Origin: CAYMST01 sp964393115 | Lineage (GTDB): Bacteria; Bacteroidota; Bacteroidia; Cytophagales; Cyclobacteriaceae | Direction of reading: 5' to 3' | DNA: 16,625 bases | Assembly: GCA_964393115.1 (NCBI GenBank) | Contig: CAYMST010000093.1 | Location: 1 to 16,625, forward strand | In this document: one piece after another, positions 14,387 to 16,625 of the stretch | Layout: each line of letters starts with the position of its first letter | Numbering within the stretch: the stretch's first letter is position 1 | The notes under the pieces: model-generated | The model's input: only the letters and a program-made list of their open reading frames with translations | Databases searched by the model: none | What the model was told of the DNA's origin: nothing | Program-made: the position numbers and the translations under genes

Positions 14387-16064
14387 TGTTATCAACTACT
14401 TGGTTGTATTGACCTAAAAGTTCATCTAGACGGTTTTCAGTTCTATTGTGAAATTTAGTTCTCAAACGATTAATAAAATCCTCTAAATCATCTGCATCAT
14501 CTAATGCGTCTTGACATTGCTTTAAGGTATATCCCGATACTCTATCCAACGGTCTTCCTAAACCTGTTCTTTGCTGATTTGTGGCATCAGAGAGATCTAC
14601 AAAAAGAGGTGTGTATTCGTCCATATCAGCAAGGTTTTCGCGTTGCATGCTGTTATCATTATATTCCGTCCCAGTAAAACGTGCGCCGCCGGGACCGACC
14701 CCATAACGATTGGTTAGCTCTAAATATTTTCGATTAGTAAGAATAGTTTCTATTCCTTCTGCATAGCTTTCTTTCAGCAGCAATTTTTCAAACCGTCTTC
14801 TTTTTCTATCAGTAACGTTAGATCCAAGACCAATGAAAAACCTGTTATCCATTCGGTAATGTGCCGTATGTGCTAGCTCATGAATAGTTGTAGCATATAT
14901 TCCCTCACTACCTCTATATCCTCCATTACTATTATACCTGCTCACCTTTACTGCTGCTCCTGCAATATACCGATGAGCACCAAAGTTAGAGCCTCGTTTA
15001 TGTGGATTAACTTTAATGTGAGCGTAAGAAGGCCTAACGATATTATAAATTGGTCGCCATCGGAAGAAATAGTCTTTTGCAGCATTATGTACTTGACAGT
15101 AAAAAGTATGGTGCTGGTTGGTGAAGTCCGCATTCCATTGTCCTTTAAAATTCCCTCCATATATTTTTACCGCATTGGGCCATATTCCTCGTACTAAATT
15201 TACTTCTCTGGACTTGAACTTAACGTTGTACTTGGCATTACTTCGAAATCGTTTGCCGATCCAAAATACTCCATCACTATTTGTATAAGCATACCCCATT
15301 TTAAACCATCGATGCGCCTTTACCCGAACACCATGAACAGGTACAAATCTATTTATCGCATCATCAAAATAGCGTATTCTTCCGCTCGGATTCCATCTCC
15401 TCCTTCTCCTTCTTCCCCATAAGGTACGCAGGTTATTGTTTTCTTCATCATCGGTGTAAACATCTTCTTCTAGGTTGCCCGTAATGGCCAGGGCCTCGTC
15501 TTCCAAAGCCAGTAGCCAATCATTTTTCGTCAGTACACGAGCATCGGTAATGGTCGTATCTATCTCATAATCTTCATCAATTTCTTCGTCAGGAAGAAAA
15601 AGTTCACTTAATATTTTGTGAGGGATATTGGGTAATTCATATTCAATCGGTACTGCGGTATACTGGTATGTAGGTACGCTTTCTGGTAACAAAGGATCCC
15701 GATAATAGTCTCCCGAATCGTTTTCAATTTCATAATCTAAAGGGTAGTCAAAGAGAATAAGTGCAGTATCATAGTTTTCCAATTGGGCTAACTCGACACT
15801 ATCCTGTGGGGCAAACTGAACGTACTTGTAATTAGGCTCGATCGTGATCACATCTCCAGCTAATCTGAAATTGCTTCCACTAGTAAGGTTGCTATATGCC
15901 TTACGCATATTCTCAATGGTGTAGGGGTTCTCAAGTTGTTTTCCTAACTTGATTAAGTTTTCGTTTTCTTCATTTTGAGGGTTAATTTTTACTACGTCTT
16001 CCTTGCAGGAACTAACCAGTAAAAAGGCCAAAATCAGGTAAATAGCGTTTTTTGTAGTTTTCAT
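14379..16064 (-). CDS. Lipoprotein zinc metalloprotease (HELAH motif), putative
   Basis: 561 residues from ATG 16064. Lipobox with Cys20 (LLVSSC), then KED, which fits the K-(D/E)2 surface-export signal described for Bacteroidota lipoproteins. Residues 21-215 are acidic and could be a prodomain. A six-arginine run (218-223) follows. Residues 225-290 (PSGRIRYFDD...VRVKAHRWFKMGYAYTNSDG) look like a carboxypeptidase-regulatory/transthyretin-like beta domain. The catalytic part has HELAHTAHY at 395-403 (zinc ligands His395 and His399, general base Glu396) and KESYAEGIE (431-439), whose Glu432 or Glu436 is the likely third ligand, as in gluzincins. The C-terminal 50 residues (from GYTLKQCQDALDDADDLE) are helical and are the segment duplicated four times downstream. 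The peptidase family cannot be named, and the substrate is unknown. Confidence 0.82.
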   Translation of the reverse strand: MKTTKNAIYLILAFLLVSSCKEDVVKINPQNEENENLIKLGKQLENPYTIENMRKAYSNLTSGSNFRLAGDVITIEPNYKYVQFAPQDSVELAQLENYDTALILFDYPLDYEIENDSGDYYRDPLLPESVPTYQYTAVPIEYELPNIPHKILSELFLPDEEIDEDYEIDTTITDARVLTKNDWLLALEDEALAITGNLEEDVYTDDEENNNLRTLWGRRRRRRWNPSGRIRYFDDAINRFVPVHGVRVKAHRWFKMGYAYTNSDGVFWIGKRFRSNAKYNVKFKSREVNLVRGIWPNAVKIYGGNFKGQWNADFTNQHHTFYCQVHNAAKDYFFRWRPIYNIVRPSYAHIKVNPHKRGSNFGAHRYIAGAAVKVSRYNSNGGYRGSEGIYATTIHELAHTAHYRMDNRFFIGLGSNVTDRKRRRFEKLLLKESYAEGIETILTNRKYLELTNRYGVGPGGARFTGTEYNDNSMQRENLADMDEYTPLFVDLSDATNQQRTGLGRPLDRVSGYTLKQCQDALDDADDLEDFINRLRTKFHNRTENRLDELLGQYNQVVDNND

Positions 16065-16625
16065 GTTTTTATTTTGATAAGGTATTTGACAATATTGGTT
16101 TATTTATTTAAAGGTTTGTATAGCAATACTTTGAGTGTATTTCTTTTAGGCTCGAGAATATTCAGTATAGGTTATTGATCTTGTTGAATGCACCTGTCAT
16201 GAATGAATCATAGTATTACAGGTTTTCAAGCTTTTTACCCGACTTTATCGGATTGTCTTTAAATGTCTCATGAGGTTCGTGCAACTAATCCGATCCTCGA
16301 CAAGACCAAATTATTGATAGAAACCAGAAATAAAGTAGTGATCTTTTCATTTTGATAAAACAGTTATGCCTTCACACTTTTTGTTTTTTTGGGCATTCGT
16401 TCGCTTTGCAAGCGAAGAAGTTGTCCCTTATCGGAGCTATGTAGTCACCAAGCCAAAAAGTCGTCCAAATAATTTTTTAAGTAAGTAATTCTAGATAAGA
16501 GTTATTTATACAACAAATAATAACCGTGTTTTTTTGAGTTTTCTACGGAAAAACACAGGTGAAATCATTGAAAATTAAAGTATTACTTTTGTTTCCAAAG
16601 TAGTTCAAGGTTAAAGTAATATTTG
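16065..16625. other. Spacer upstream of the metalloprotease, no supported gene
   Basis: About 560 bases without a credible gene. It holds a short hairpin TTCGCTT-TGC-AAGCGAA (16400-16416) and a long A/T-rich stem GTGTTTTT...AAAAACAC (about 16527-16557), neither followed by a T run in a useful orientation. The protease promoter must lie here, but no clear Bacteroidota consensus is visible on the minus strand. Confidence 0.6.
16584..16591 (+). promoter_or_regulatory. Possible Bacteroidota -7 promoter element
   Basis: TACTTTTG matches the Bacteroidota -7 consensus TAnnTTTG. No TTTG at the usual -33 distance is seen, so the match is partial. It would drive a plus-strand gene beyond the right edge. 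Confidence 0.3.

Noticed and set aside
16263..16355. 30-codon plus-strand frame starting ATG TCT CAT
   Set aside because: No ribosome-binding site, motif or neighbour supports it; this length occurs by chance.
16400..16416. Hairpin TTCGCTT-TGC-AAGCGAA as a terminator
   Set aside because: The T run precedes it on the plus strand and no T run follows it on either strand.

Overview
The window looks like a piece of a Bacteroidota chromosome, most like a Cytophagales or related marine lineage. Supporting signs are a type IX secretion (T9SS) C-terminal signal, Bacteroidota-style lipoproteins with putative surface-export signals, an ECF sigma factor next to an anti-sigma/outer-membrane-barrel fusion, and AT-rich DNA with long spacers. 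Genus-level placement is not possible from the sequence alone. There are two assembly gaps (4737-4754 and 10767-10866).

Layout. 1-518: no convincing gene; a plus-strand terminator, a GC-rich self-complementary segment that may be a structured RNA, and the terminator of the giant gene. 519-7442 (minus): a 2307-residue secreted protein with an N-terminal Asp-box beta-propeller, a carbohydrate-binding-like segment, four Ig-like (BIG2) and three FN3-like cysteine-containing modules, a lamin-tail domain and a T9SS sorting domain. 7443-8239: about 800 bases without a gene but with several inverted repeats. 8240-9670 (minus): a three-FAS1-domain lipoprotein. Divergent from it, 9788-10345 (plus) is an ECF sigma factor, followed one base later by 10347-11746, a fusion of an anti-sigma-like inner-membrane segment, an (NSSDL)n linker and an outer-membrane beta-barrel. 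That gene is broken by an apparent frameshift and by a gap inside its tandem repeat.

11862-16064 (minus) is the most unusual region. A 561-residue lipoprotein with a zinc-metalloprotease motif (HELAH) is followed by four paralogous lipoproteins of about 150 residues and a fifth truncated to its signal peptide. Every one of the five small lipoprotein genes is preceded, with overlapping stop and start, by a copy of the protease's C-terminal tail: the real one for the first, and degenerate orphan fragments of about 10-50 codons for the other four. The array therefore grew by repeated duplication of a 'protease tail + lipoprotein' unit, an arrangement like orphan toxin-tail/immunity arrays. I infer that the small lipoproteins are partners or inhibitors of the protease; nothing in the sequence proves this.

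16065-16625 has no supported gene; a possible Bacteroidota -7 promoter element near the right edge points out of the window.
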